Assembly: GCA_009733575.1 (NCBI GenBank)
Contig: ML769394.1
Location: 551,004-575,152 of the forward strand
Reading direction: 5' to 3'
DNA from: Gymnopus androsaceus JB14
Lineage: Eukaryota > Basidiomycota > Agaricomycetes > Agaricales > Omphalotaceae
DNA length: 24,149 bases
Shown here: in pieces, positions 8,219 through 19,696 of the stretch
How positions within the stretch are numbered: position 1 is the first letter of the stretch
Layout of the letters: each line of letters opens with the position of its first letter
Translations under genes and position numbers: made by a program
The notes under the pieces: model-generated
Told to the model about the DNA's origin: nothing
Seen by the model: the letters and a program-made list of their open reading frames with translations, nothing else
Databases searched by the model: none

Positions 8219-9555
8219 ATGGGCCGAACAAAAACCAAGAAGCAAGCGAGCTCAAAGCCTAAAGATGCACCTTCAGCACCTTCTGTATCTGCTCTCCTAG
8301 AGAAAGCCCAGTCACTTGTCGTCCAATGCGACTATCAACTTGCGATTCGATTCATACAACGCGCTTTGGACCAGCAACCTGCAAATGCACAAGGAAAAGA
8401 AATGCTTGGAGTAGCGCAACTGGAAATGGGTGATATCGACGCAGCCAAGCAAGTCGGTCCTCTATCCAACTCTTCTGTGAACTGTTTTATTAATGAATTT
8501 TGTAGACATTCTCCAGCTTATTACCGCCAAATCCAGATGCTCCTTCACCACCTCCTCCCTCTGCTCATCTTTATCTCGCTCAAATAAATGATGATGATCC
8601 ACAAGTGGCTTTGCAGCACTATCAAGCTGCCGTGGAATTATTATCTGTCCAACTAAAAGGCAAAGAGCGTGCAGGAAGTAATGAACCCAGCGATGATGAG
8701 ATCGAGCTAAAGAACAGCATCGTCCGAGCTCTGATCGGTCAAGTAGAAATCTGGATGGACCCGTCTTATGATCTATGGCAAGTCTGCTACTGGGATCTTG
8801 ATTTTTTTTCTATGCTTACGCCTTGTAGTTTCGCACCCGAAGCAGAAAAAACTTGCGAGGATCTTCTAGAAACCGCTTTAAAAGTCGATCCTAATAATTC
8901 CGAAGCTCTACAGAGTCTGGCTTCTGTGCGAATGTCACAGCAGCGACCAGATGATGCAAAGAGTTGTCTAGAAAAAGCGTGGATGGCTTGGAAAGATTTG
9001 GATTTAGGTGCAGTATGATTTACTGTCTTCTTGAATTCATCTTTGTTAAAACTATGATTTAGATGATCCCAAAGTTCCACCAATACCTGCTCGTTTAGGA
9101 CTGGTCAGACTTTTCCTCGAGTTGTCCTTGTATTCTCCCGCACTACTGGTGTTACACGGCGTGATGTCGGCCGACGACGAGGAAGTAGAAGCATGGTATC
9201 TCGAAGGATGGTGCTATTTCCTGATGGCCGAACAAGCAAAGGAGAATGGTGGAACTTTGGACGATCTCAGCTGGGAGGACTTGGCCAAGGATGCTAGAGA
9301 TCGACTAGATACATGTCAAATGGTATTGCGATTCTTTTCCGTGGCCGCTTCGTCCAGCTAATCCTACTCTCCCTGTAGCTGCACATCCACGAACAACATC
9401 CCGACAAACCTTTACTCGAGCACACACAGGAGTTGATAGCAAGTTTGGAGAGTATGGGTATCAAGGCTTCTCCTCCGGGTGAAGATGAAGAGGAAGAGGA
9501 GGAAGGCGATTGGGTAGAAGAGGAGGAGGAGGATGGGGATGTTGAAATGTCATGA
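8219..9555 (+). CDS. ACL4: TPR chaperone of ribosomal protein L4 (Acl4-like)
   Basis: Exons 8219-8452, 8506-8777, 8829-9007, 9063-9322 and 9379-9555 give 373 residues. The protein starts MGRTKTKKQASSK, contains TPR helices (DYQLAIRFIQRALDQQPAN, EAEKTCEDLLETALKVDPNN, SPALLVLHGVMSADDEEVE) and ends in a strongly acidic tail (GEDEEEEEEGDW..EEEEEDGDVEMS). A basic N-terminus, a TPR body and an acidic C-terminus match the Acl4 family, which binds newly made uL4 (Rpl4) co-translationally and delivers it to the nucleus for ribosome assembly. The second intron uses GCAAGT as donor, a GC-AG intron, the only splice that keeps frame there (YDLCFAPEAEKTC). The first intron has the unusual donor GTCGGT. The start at 8219 gives the family's basic N-terminus. 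Confidence 0.87.
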
Positions 9556-9581
9556 AATGTTCATAAAAGTATCAAGTACAG

Positions 9582-10228
9582 CTAATCTAATCGACATTCA
9601 GACGAGATCATTGGAGCGCGTTGAATGTTACATTGAATGTTGGCGGCTTCACTGTCCTTCAACACCTTGTCCTCCATCCCTTGTTTCTTCTGCATTTCAT
9701 AAAGAGTTGCAGCATGAACCATATCTCTACGAATCCATTCCGGCACTATGCATTTGGTCAGGAACTGATATAGAGATATTGGAGGGTTTTGAATCACAAA
9801 CGCACCGATTTCGTGCTGTGAAAATCCAATCAGAGCTGTTTGCAACTTATCAAAATCCCGCCTGTAGTACACAGCCTTCCTGATTTCTTCGTATTCGTGT
9901 TCTTCCATCTGTGCAGTAAGGAGGGAGCTGATGCAGAGGGATGTCCGGGAGGCCAGAGGGGCACGGATTTCGTCACATAGATGTAGCGGACGAGTGGCTT
10001 CTCTCCCTTGTTTGCTTTATATCTGTAGATCATGCGATGATCATTCCTCTTCTCTGAATCATAATTGAAAGCGAAACAGTCGTCTCCGTAGCCACAGTAC
10101 AGGGCTTCGGCATCTAACTTGGCGTGTACAAATGCTTTCATCTGTACCTCGTTAAAGGAGAATCCAAAAAGAAGAGGGAAAGGTAGCTGATCGTCAGTGA
10201 TTTCAACCGTGGACTGAGTTTCGCTCAT
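9582..10228 (-). CDS. Small uncharacterised protein, about 192 residues
   Basis: Two exons, 10228-9977 and 9908-9582, flank an intron of about 68 nt (GTGACG..GCACAG) that joins RYIY to MEEHEYEEIRKAVYY in frame. The protein starts MSETQSTVEITDDQLPFPLL and contains GYGDDCFAFNYDSEKRNDHR and LIGFSQHEIGAFVIQNPPIS. There is no signal peptide or membrane segment, and I recognise no motif. Evidence that it is real: an ATG start, a phase-keeping intron, even composition, and a fit between its neighbours. It shares a 113-bp divergent promoter region with the sugar kinase, and its stop lies 26 bp from the ACL4 stop on the other strand, so the 3' ends overlap. Confidence 0.65.
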
Positions 10229-10341
10229 GGTAAGTGGTCAATAAACTTTAGTAGAAAAAGGGGCAAAAAAAAACCCTACAGTAGAACGAATTTGAACTTT
10301 AGACGCCCGCTGCAGCGCCTCTTGACTTGTTGAATTGTTGA
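10229..10341. promoter_or_regulatory. Short divergent promoter region
   Basis: 113 bp separate the start codons of the small unknown gene (minus) and the PfkB-type kinase (plus). A run of nine A residues near 10266-10274 lies inside an A-rich stretch. No specific binding site is claimed. Confidence 0.5.
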
Positions 10342-12146
10342 ATGGCGCGACTGAGAAAAGAATTTCGGGACGAACTTCGGGACCTCTCTTCTTCCTCTAA
10401 ACCATTGCGAATTCTCGCTTCGGGAACGCTATTCCTTACTCACACTTTATCTGTACCATGTCATCCAGCTCCGTCCACGGTCATACGGGCTCATTCAGTC
10501 ACGAAAACTCGCGGAGGTTCAGCAAGCTCCATACTTTCGCTTCTGGCACAGTTTCCAAGCGCAGTAGATCCTATTCTCGTGGCTTCGCTTGGTGGGAATG
10601 ATGAGGGACAGATACTTGTCAAGGAATTGGAGAGGGAAGGCGTTAATACTCGTTACTCTAAAGTCTGGCCAGATTCTGGCGTTCCAAGCGCGTGGGTCAT
10701 TCAAGCTAGTACGTTCTCTTTTGTTCTTTTACACTTTTCATTCAATAATAACTGGGGTAATCTAGCGGAAAATGATACTAAAACTGTAGTGAATCATAAT
10801 CCTTTACCAGACATAACTCACGAGGTAGGATGTGTATCCTGGTAAACACGGAACCATTTTGTCTAAACGCGCGATGAATTCTTTAGGAATTTGTGTCGCT
10901 ACTTGGACCTCTTCTGGTTCCCGAAAACTACATGTTTTCTTCTCCTTCGGCCTCTCCGACAATTACTGCACCCCCTGGTCCGTCGCTGTCTTCGTCACCC
11001 ATGCAGCCTTCCCCAAACATTCTCAATCCAAATAGCCCAGCTCCGTTCGACTGGGTTCACTTTGAAGGGAGGTCTGTAAAGACAACTCTTAGCAATATTA
11101 CAGGCCTGGAGGGCTTGGCCCGAGAACGCAAATGGAGAAGTCACTGTGTCTTTAGCGTCGACGTCGGGCGCAGAAGCCGTCAAGGCATAGAAGCGGTCTG
11201 TATTATTTTTTTTTCTTGCTCCCCTTTGGATTGTATGTACTGAACCTAGACCCTAACAAGCTTATTCCCCATGCAGACGTGCTGTTTCTCAATAAACACT
11301 ATGCTCAAACGCATTCTCCCAATTACGCGACTACCCCTCGAGCTTTTCTCCTCTCCCTGATGTCTATCGCACCCCCGCACGCGCTTCTAGTCGCCCATTG
11401 GGGCTCAGAAGGTGCTGCCGCTCTGTCGCTTCCCACAAAGGAGTACTTTCAAAGTTCGGGTTGGGTGGAAGAACGACCGCCTCCCACTGCTGGACGTGAC
11501 CGTTCCGGCGAAGGCAATCATCTCCGCCCCGACGCTACTCTTCCTTCCGACGATGTACGCTCTGTGAGATCTGGTAGTGACTTTTGGGCCGGCGGAAGGA
11601 GTAACACACCTTCATCAAGCGCATTCACTGCTAGGATTAATTCCCCTTCACTGGGTCATAGTGACTTTCTTTCCGCTGGTCCCTCAGAGGTACGGTCCAA
11701 ATTCAGATCCCGATCCCCCGGAGCTACGAGTCCTACCACTACTAGTCGATACGGTCCCTCGGCAGATGACGAAGAGGAGGAGGACAATGATTCTCAAGGG
11801 ACGGAAGTTCCAGAGGATGTTGACGATGGAGTTGTAGACGAGGTTGGGGCTCAGGATGCATTTGTGGCTGGAATGATTTATGCGTTGAGTAGACGGATCC
11901 TTCCAGGTGAACCATTTACACCCTCGTTTCGTGGTGAAGATGTCGATGCGATGCGGAACGAGAATGACAAGGGTCGTTGGAGACTAGATGAATGTCTGCG
12001 GTAGGCATTTTGTGCATTCTTCCAAACCTATATTTGACACAATTCTCTCCAGATTTGCCACTGAACTCGCAGGACGCAAAGCTCGAAGGCGAAACTGGGT
12101 TGGATTGGCGGATGAGATGTCAAGAGCTGGATGGTTTGATGCCTAG
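10342..12146 (+). CDS. PfkB/ribokinase-family carbohydrate kinase with an acidic insertion
   Basis: Exons 10342-10708, 10766-10824, 10887-11195, 11261-12000 and 12053-12146 give 522 residues. The N-terminal half has the PfkB fold landmarks RILASGTLFLTHTL, the Gly-Gly substrate motif TRGGSASSILSLLA, and DPILVASLGGNDEG. These are followed by TKTVVNHNPLPDITHEEFVSLL, FDWVHFEGRSVKTTL and ADVLFLNKHYAQTHSPNYAT. The ATP/anion-hole motif, usually GAGD, reads GAQDAFVAGMIYAL at about 11846-11887; the catalytic Asp is kept but Gly is replaced by Gln. Between SGWVEERPPP and this motif is an insertion of roughly 120 residues, rich in Ser/Pro then acidic (ADDEEEEDNDSQG, 11463-11840), so the protein is clearly longer than a typical kinase of about 300-350 residues. 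It should phosphorylate a sugar or nucleoside; the ketohexokinase branch is possible but the substrate is unknown. Confidence 0.88.
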
Positions 12147-12361
12147 AGCGGACTCGTGGATCCTTGGAATATACGGAAGCTATATACCCTTAATAGCTTG
12201 GATGCTTTAAACTACATGTTATCTTCGCAAAAACTACTACATCTAGATACAAGCAAGTATGTACATATCGAGTTTCAAATTTACAAAATTAGCATAAGTT
12301 ACGGTTAATGTTACTGTAAAACCGATATATATCGTACGAGGTCCACAGGGAGTCAAGCAAA
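12147..12361. other. Convergent 3' intergenic region
   Basis: About 215 bp, AT-rich, between the stop codons of the sugar kinase (plus) and the Rho GEF (minus). Likely 3' UTR and polyadenylation signals of both; no gene seen. Confidence 0.5.
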
Positions 12362-15300
12362 TCACATATCCCACTCATCCCACATCGCAGTGGGCATAGC
12401 TGTAGTAGGCGTACGCAAGCCAGTGCTAGCGCTGATCTCCGTCGTCTCCTGCAACTCCACAATCTTCTCCCCAACTCCAGATCCTTGTTTACTATCCTCC
12501 TCTCCCCTCATAACCACCAGAATCGATTCTCGACTATCCGGCGTGGGCCCAGCGTACATCATCCGAATATCCTGCCCTTCTATGACTTGCTCGACGCGGC
12601 TAGTCAAGATGTGCCGAATTTCGATGAATTGGGAGGAGAATAGAAGGACATGGGCACCTCGTTGAGCGAAAGAGTCGATTTTGGATTCCCATTTGATGTA
12701 GCCGGAAGAACGACTAGGTGTTCCGTGTTTTGTGATATAACATCCTATGGCTTAAGAGAGGAACCAGGTTGGGCCTTGATATATGGATTTGATTCGCAGC
12801 AGAAGAGACTTACTATCATATATCACCAGCAACTCATTAGCATCACTACGTATGAGCCCTAGTGGTTTGGCATTATCGACCCGAGACTTGAGGTTTGCCA
12901 TTGGTTGATTGGAGCTAGCCTTTGTAAAGTCTGGGACTACTGTAAACCGAGAACTCGAGATACTATTAAAGAAATATTGAGAAACTTGACCCATTAAAAA
13001 TATTATCTCTTTCTTTGGCTTACTTTGTGGGATCAACAATGACAATACCTCCACGAGCACAGATTCCGATGGTTTTCACCAGTGGTGTAACATCGAACGC
13101 GTCTTTTGGAACATACCCAGCCTGTTTTAATCGTTCAGAAGTGCATGAAAACAAAGGCCGAGAGACTCACATCACCAAAAGGCCTGAATGAGCTCGGAGC
13201 TTTACCTCGATTTTCTCGTTTAGGCGTCAGCGCTGCATCGTTGTGACTAATATCCAAAACCTCCAGTACATGTACACTCAATGTAGTCTGCAGCATCTTT
13301 TTGACGGCGTAAACGACTATGGAAAAGAAAAAGATTCTTAGCAGATGAGTTGCATTGCATAAGATAAGAAACCTACGAAGGACACGAGGCCCAACATGCA
13401 GATGCTTGAAGAACAAAACATCGCTCGACACGACCTTCTCCATCGACGCGTCTAATGTCTTGGGTTCAGCTTGTCCTAAAGCCACACGAGCCATCAACGC
13501 AAGGGGATACGATAGTAGAGAGCTGTTAACGTGAACGATAAACTTGTTAAAAGTCTTCGTTCCTAAGGTTTGTAATGCTGCCATGGATGTTGGCTGTAAT
13601 TTCAACACCTTGTGAAAGTCTGGAATATAATAGAATGTTAGGATCAATATAGTTATTAATCATAGTGATTTTGGACTTGCTTTCATGCCCTCGTAAGGTG
13701 ACATATACCCCAGAAGCACACGCGGCGATAATGAATTGACGTCCTTCGAAAGCTAGACGTTGGGAGTCAAAAAAAGACAAAGTTAAACAAGGAACATTGC
13801 GCTCACAGAAAGGTACAGCCGCAAGGATTTTCCCAGTCTTACTTCCCCCACTTGTTCCGAAAAATTGTTGACTGATAGTATCGGGCGCGAAGAACTACAT
13901 AAAAGCAGAAACCAAGCCAATCAGTACAACAATTCCTCTCAAAGTGGTAAACACGCACCATATTTCCTTCCTGTCTAACCTTATGAACAGCAATAGCATC
14001 CTTGAAAAAATCATGCCACTTTTGGCGAATGGCTTCACTAGTGACATATAGGGTATATCTGCGATTCAATTTGCTCGCTGCGTGGTATATTGTAAAAGGA
14101 TATAAAGAGGTGGATTGGTATAATAGGCCGCCCAGGACGCTGCCGTCTTTGGGGTGCTCCTTGCGTGTCTCGGGGGGAGAGTTGAAAGAGCCTAAGCGGA
14201 GGAAAGATAGATACAAGGGCTAGGTAGGAATTGAAATGTAAGTATGAGATGAGGAACGGATTTATAATGTTCACGTACCCGAGACATGAGGTGGCGTTTA
14301 GCTTGTCCGTTGGGACGTTGTTCCTCGCGAGTCAGTAGGACTGGAATATCATAAGCAATACAACTGACTCGTACTTGCACGCCACGTACAATAGCTATCC
14401 AAGAGTGCAGCGGAAAGATCTGTCCAACCAGACCCTGACCAGTTGCCAGTCTACAGAATTGTCAGAGCGATTGCGACGCGATAATGGCCCTGAATAGACC
14501 AACGTTCTGCTCTTGTCGTAGAGATCCATATCCTGCAAGTACATCAGGATATGCCGACGTTTGAAAATAAATGCATTTGCACCCACAATAATCTCCCCTT
14601 TCCGATACACCAAGCTTTCGCACAAGGCCCAAAACTTTACTTTACTCTCCGCAGACTCGATACCCGGCTGAGTGCTCTTTATGCAATCACTCAATATCCC
14701 CAATGATGATAGGAAGAGTTTCGAGATCCGGATGTTCGTATTCCTTGTCCGTGAGTTTTAGTATCTGCTCCAATAGCAGATTGAGACGCGGAAGTCGCGT
14801 CACTGGCCTGGATAGGAACGTTATCAAATCTCGTTTTCGTATACGAGGATCGGAGGAGGCGGATTGCATGAATGATTGATAAGCTGGGTTTCTCTCAAGT
14901 TCTTTTCGATGGTGCGATTCCGATAATGGATAATGTTTGATGTATGTCTCGTAAGCGGAACGAAAATCACTCTTCAGGGTAGCTGATGCAAAAGAGCGTA
15001 AGGGTTGGTTTAATAGGGGAGATGAATGAACGCACTATCCAGTACGATATCAGCGATACTCTGTACTAAAGGATGTTGTTCTCGTTGACGTGAAAACAAA
15101 GCGCCAAGCATCCGCTGATGATGACCCAGGATCTGACTGAAATTTCCAAAGACTTCGGAAATATAGCCCTGGAGCCTATTTTGCTGAATGACCGGTGGCT
15201 GGGCATTGACTAGTGGAGTGATATAGACCTGCGGAGAGAAGGCTGAGTGGTAAGTGCACAGGATTGCAGACTGAACGGTGAAACGAAGAGCGTACATCTT

Positions 15301-16140
15301 GTACTGCTTGTAAGTCGGCGACATAGTCCCTCTCGGCTTTGAATACCTCGAATATGACAGATTGTCTCTGAACCTCTGTCTTTCCAAGGGCTTCGATTGC
15401 TTCTGGAGGGACGAGACGATGCCATTCTTGATCGTTATCAGGTAGTTGTGCGGATTGAAATCGGGCAAGTCCTTCCTCCGATGTCAGCCTGCAAGAAAAT
15501 TAGCTGCTAAGGCAAAATGTGGAATGTTCAAAAGCATACGAGATATTTGAGAAATCTTCAGATAAACGATCATCTTCTCCGTGAGACTGGAAAGTTGTGT
15601 TAGCCAAGTCAATGTAGAAGAATATAAGCCTCTTACCTCGTTGGAAGCTGAACCATAGGCGTCGTCATCATCATAGTACCACGAATGTGTGGATTGGAAT
15701 GATGTGGTCGATGTATCCCGCTGAAGCATAAGACTCGGAGAAGAAGCGTCGCTTTTACTCGGCTTATGGCCCACAGGTCTCTGGGAAGCAGATCTGTATA
15801 TATGAGGTTCAGGAAAAGCTACTGGGGCACTTGACATTCCTGGCTGAAAGCTTGCAGCACGACTGGGAGAGCGTGAAGCTGAAGGTAGATTCGAAAGGGA
15901 CAAAGTCCTATGGCGAAGGGTATCGGGAGATTCAGCACCGTCTTCCCAAGGATTTTGCAGGGACCCGAATTGTTCCTCTGGGTACGCAGGAGGGGTCACT
16001 TCGAATGCCCAAGGAGTGTAGGATCGAGTGGAAGGACTCGGATTAATTGGGCGCTGTGCTCCTGGAGGCAAAGCGCCGTGAGGAATCTGAGGTTGAGGAA
16101 TCGAGACATGGGGTCGAGAGGGATGAGAGTAGTAGGACAT
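12362..16140 (-). CDS. ROM2: Rho1 guanine-nucleotide exchange factor, DH-PH-CNH (Rom2-like)
   Basis: A multi-exon gene of roughly 1,000 codons. The first exon 16140-15637 encodes a Ser/Pro-rich region (MSYYSHPSRPHVSIPQPQ...). The DH (RhoGEF) domain runs from about 15390 to 14640: QRQSVIFEVFKAERDYVADL, then SRPVTRLPRLNLLLEQIL, the conserved third region. The PH domain follows to about 13960 (YSGPLSRRNRSDN...YTLYVTSEAIRQKWHDFFKD). The CNH (citron homology) domain covers about 13870-12600, with FEGRQFIIAACASGVYV, IGICARGGIVIVDPT and SSGYIKWESKIDSFAQRGAH. The order Ser/Pro-rich, DH, PH, CNH is that of yeast Rom1/Rom2, which activate Rho1 at the cell surface in cell-wall integrity signalling. Many introns of about 50 nt interrupt it, and I did not fix every junction. 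The C-terminus ends TAMWDEWDM. No break is evident. Confidence 0.88.
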
Positions 16141-16344
16141 GGAAGAAGGTGCTGATGTAACGTTGATGATTTCATTCGGACCGGAATTTGCGGGCCGAAT
16201 GCCGCCTCGCTCTCATCGTTTATGCTTTGCTTAGAGTATACAATATACAATAATGATAGACATAATCGCAAAACGGGAGGTAAGACATATTACTTAGTAC
16301 AACAAAGCTCATAGAGAGCAGAAATATAGCATGTTTCCGTTCTA
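16141..16344. promoter_or_regulatory. 5' region of the ROM2-like gene
   Basis: 204 bp between the ROM2-like start and the stop codon of the zinc-cluster factor; both are on the minus strand. It should contain the ROM2 promoter and the 3' end of the upstream transcript. Confidence 0.4.
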
Positions 16345-19300
16345 TTATTCCGAGTGCTGCTGCTGCTGCTGCGAATGTGAATGGATTGGAATGGCTGGTG
16401 GCCTAGAAGGTCCTGCTCCCGGTGAAGAAGGAAGCAATTCGCTCGCGCGCGTAGATTCTTCGAGCGCCCTAGCAAGTTCCTCTTCCTCCTGGCTGCTCAA
16501 TTTCTCCGTGAACAATGTCTGCTTTTCAGACTTTGACAGCTGTAAAACTGCGCGCTGCTCATCCTGTTCTGTCGGAGCAACAGGATCTGAGCCATCCAAA
16601 TGCGGAGAAGGTGCGGGAGACAAATAACTAGGTGGAGCAGTAGGGGCCGATCTTTGGACCTCGTTTTGAAACTGGGTAAGCCAGTTGAAATCTTCGGGAG
16701 CGGTTAAAACAGGTTAATGAGCATCATGATGCTACTCACTAGTAGATACAGTCACGTCTTGCCACATAGTGGGGTCTGTCATGGATTGCATCCTCATAAG
16801 CTCATCACCGTCGGGAAGAGGTCCATGCGTGTAGTCCATATCGTAAGGAGACCTATGAAAATGGTCGGAAGCGAAAGGACCAATGGCGCCTCCAGATGAT
16901 GCAAACCTATCGAACGACATCGCTACGTGGGAAGGTGGCGGAGAAAGAGAAGCTGCAGTACTTGCAGGAGATTCATGTTCAAACAAATACGAGAATTCGC
17001 TGCTCTGAGTCGAAGGTGATTCGGAACGATTCGTTTTCCTACTAAGGAAAAGTCTGCTGTAACCGAGGAAGTTGAGCTCGGCGACCATGGGAGATGCAAG
17101 TAAACCTTTCAGGAAACGAGCGTACAGCTTGGGGCCATGGCGGTTATCGACAGCAATCTCGGGATTACTGAAGAAGTCGATGACGCTTTGAACCCGAGAA
17201 CGTATGGAGACACGCTTCGCAGCATCGATATAAGCAGCGAACTTGGGCTGGAGGAGTTTGACGAGAAAGGCTGCAGCAAAAGCAACGAAAACACACTGAG
17301 CTTCAGGCCCATGTCGAATAAATATCCCTACCACAGATATTAGGACATGAAACACTTGCTACAAGTTGGATGCAACTCACTTTGGCTGGGACGTCCAATG
17401 TCCTCGACCATGGCCTTTACAATATCGTTTGCCGCATTCAGACATCGCTCCAAGAATGGATTGTCGTCTGAAGAGTTTTTCCCAAACGCATGCTGGAAAC
17501 CATACGAAAGCACGACGAGCCGGGCGTAAGCGAACGCTAAATTCAACAGGCCAAGACGGAAAGCGCCTATGCGATCGTTGTTGTCGACATTTTCATCCAA
17601 AATAGGATGCCATTTCCTTTGAAGCTCCAAGAATTCTTCGTCTGTCTCCGCGGCAATTTTCAGGAAATCGACATCCTAAATTTTTATAAGTATAGGCAAA
17701 ATAGATTTGAAACAGGTATACGAACTTTATTGAGTCCCGTTGGGTGACCAGGATCGCTATAAATTTTTGAACGAAAGCCGGCCATAACCCTCAATTCCGA
17801 ATTGTAACAGCAAAGGTGAATGTCAAAGTTCTTCATGTTATACGACGAAGACTTCCACCAATCTTCGGAATGATTCGCAATGTAGTCATTGTTACTGATT
17901 ATGGGTGGCTTTCCGTTCTGCGATCCCGTACTACGGTCCAGATTGAAGCAATTCAGCCAAACTCGTGTACGATTGAGCTGTTCACGAGCGTGCATTTCAT
18001 TCTGAGGTTTGGTGGTATTGGGAAGATGAAGATTGAGTTCGGTTGCGATTCTGGAAAGGAAGATAATAAGCATGAAAAGTGACTGCAGAAGCACACGGGA
18101 GATTTACCTTATAGCAACACCCAGATATGTCCAACCCCGAGACTCCTCCCATCGCTTGACAGGCGGAGGATACAAGCTCAACAAGATGTAAGCAGTGCAC
18201 ATTTCGATGTTCTTAGGTCCACCGATGAGAGCTGTCCCAGCCGCCAACTGTGCGTAATTCATAGCTTGAACATAGAGTGCAGACTTCTCATCATAAAATC
18301 GAGACGAGATAGCACATACTAAGAGTAGAAGTAAGTACGGTATATCGGATAACCTTTCTGAAAGTACTCACTAGTTGTGAAAAGGAAAGGACTGCGGTAG
18401 ACAGTGTTTTGTACTGTGTAGATTACAGGATCGACGATGGAGACCGAAGGATTGATGAGTTCAAAGAAGCTAGCAGATGGCTGAGTATTTTCATGAAAGA
18501 TAAGTCAGAAATCAAACAAACATTTTGAAAAGCTTCTTCGCTTCTTGTGGGGTGATGATACCCCTTGCCAGGATATGTGGCACTTGCGGAAGATCCATTA
18601 CATGTGTTCTGACGGGATCAGGACCAGGACCTACAGATCATCAGCTGCGTATGGAAGGTTAGATATCGATGTACGTACTTGACCTTGTTTCCGTTTCGAG
18701 CTCCTCCATCTCGACATCAGAGCTACTTTGACGCTTGGTTTGTTTCTTGTAGCTCAACTCTGCCATCAGACCGAATGGTACAGCTTCGGACGGGATGATG
18801 ACCAGATCCCCGGCTGGGTGTATCTTCTTCGAGCCAGATAGTCGCTTATTGGAAGTTCGCCTGCGTTTCCGGTCCCGAGTGTCTTCCCCTTCATCGTCAA
18901 TAACGGTTAATTCATATTCTCCATCGTTCCGCGAATCGTCTAGATTGTCAGCGTCTTTATTGCCTCCGCTATCATCAGATCCCTCGCGATCTTGCTCGAC
19001 GATGTAGCTTTCGGGCATATTAGCACCGGCAATACCGATGAAGCCACCAAATTCTGCAAGGCTCTCGCGAGCCTTGGCGACCCAATCCTCCACGTCCTTG
19101 TCAACCTCAGGACGCGCAAGGGAAAGATCTGAATCAAAGTAGGTAGAATTGTGTATCGATGAAGGCGACAATATCGGGGGCGAGGCCAAAGGAGAAGAAT
19201 CGGATGTAACAGGAAAATGCAGAGTATTCTTTTTGGCTTCCTCGAGCTTGGCCAGCTTGGCCATCAGTTTTTGAATCTCCTCCGCCTGCTTCTGAATCTC

Positions 19301-19647
19301 ATTTAGAAGGTGTTCACGTTTACTGTGAAATGAAAGTAATGAGCCGTGTAAACGTGGGGTGAAGGAAAGCTACGCTACGTACGGAGGAGTGCGGCGTTTC
19401 TTCTGTCCAGGAATTACGCATTCATGCCCACCGTTCAAGCACCTCTTGCAAGGATCGGTGTCTGTCTTGAACTCGCAACGAACCTTGAGATTTTTGCAAC
19501 GAGCGCAGGCACCACTGAAATGGATATATATATATATTAGAAAACAATAACGAAGGTAGTGAACTGGTACATACGGCTTGATTGGGTTTGCCTCCGTTTC
19601 TGGAATTGGTGTTCTCTTATGCTTGTTAAAGTGGGCATAAATATGAC
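16345..19647 (-). CDS. priB: Zn2Cys6 transcription factor of the PriB/PrtT type with a C-terminal UIM-like motif
   Basis: A zinc cluster exon (19514-19383) encodes CARCKNLKVRCEF...CKRCLNGGHEC, spaced C-x2-C-x6-C-x9-C-x2-C-x6-C. It is followed by a basic linker KKRRTPPKREHLLNEI and a short coiled coil (EIQKLMAKLAKLEEAKK), then an acidic region with a likely nuclear signal (DRKRRRTSNKR). The fungal transcription factor middle homology region (about 18500-17350) includes YVQAMNYAQLAAGTALIGG, WTYLGVAIRIATELNLHLP and RTRVWLNCFNLDRSTGSQ. The tail is Ser/Pro-rich and has EEEELARALEESTRAS (about 16441-16488), which fits the ubiquitin-interacting motif pattern, then a run of five Gln. PriB of shiitake and PrtT of Aspergillus are the best matches I can recall. 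The exon before the cluster (19647-19575, KRTPIPETEANPIK) has no ATG in its frame; it splices in phase to the gene upstream. Confidence 0.8.
16352..16371. repeat. Short CAG/CTG trinucleotide tract
   Basis: Five to six GCT/CTG units encode the Gln run near the C-terminus of the zinc-cluster factor. Such tracts are common length-variable sites. Confidence 0.7.
16441..16488 (-). other. Ubiquitin-interacting-motif-like segment
   Basis: EEEELARALEESTRAS fits the UIM rule: an acidic triplet, then a helix with the core A-L-x-x-S and following residues. It lies near the C-terminus of the zinc-cluster factor, outside the regions usual for this family. Confidence 0.55.
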
Positions 19648-19696
19648 CTCAGATTAGGATCAGTCAATAATCTTTTGTAACTCCCATGTCACATAC

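Noticed and set aside
18795..19007. Forward Ser-rich frame within the zinc-cluster factor
   Set aside because: It is the antisense of the acidic and Ser-rich linker, which is clearly coding on the minus strand.
19530..19545. TATATATATATA tract as a promoter TATA box
   Set aside because: It lies inside an intron of the zinc-cluster factor between well-supported splice sites.
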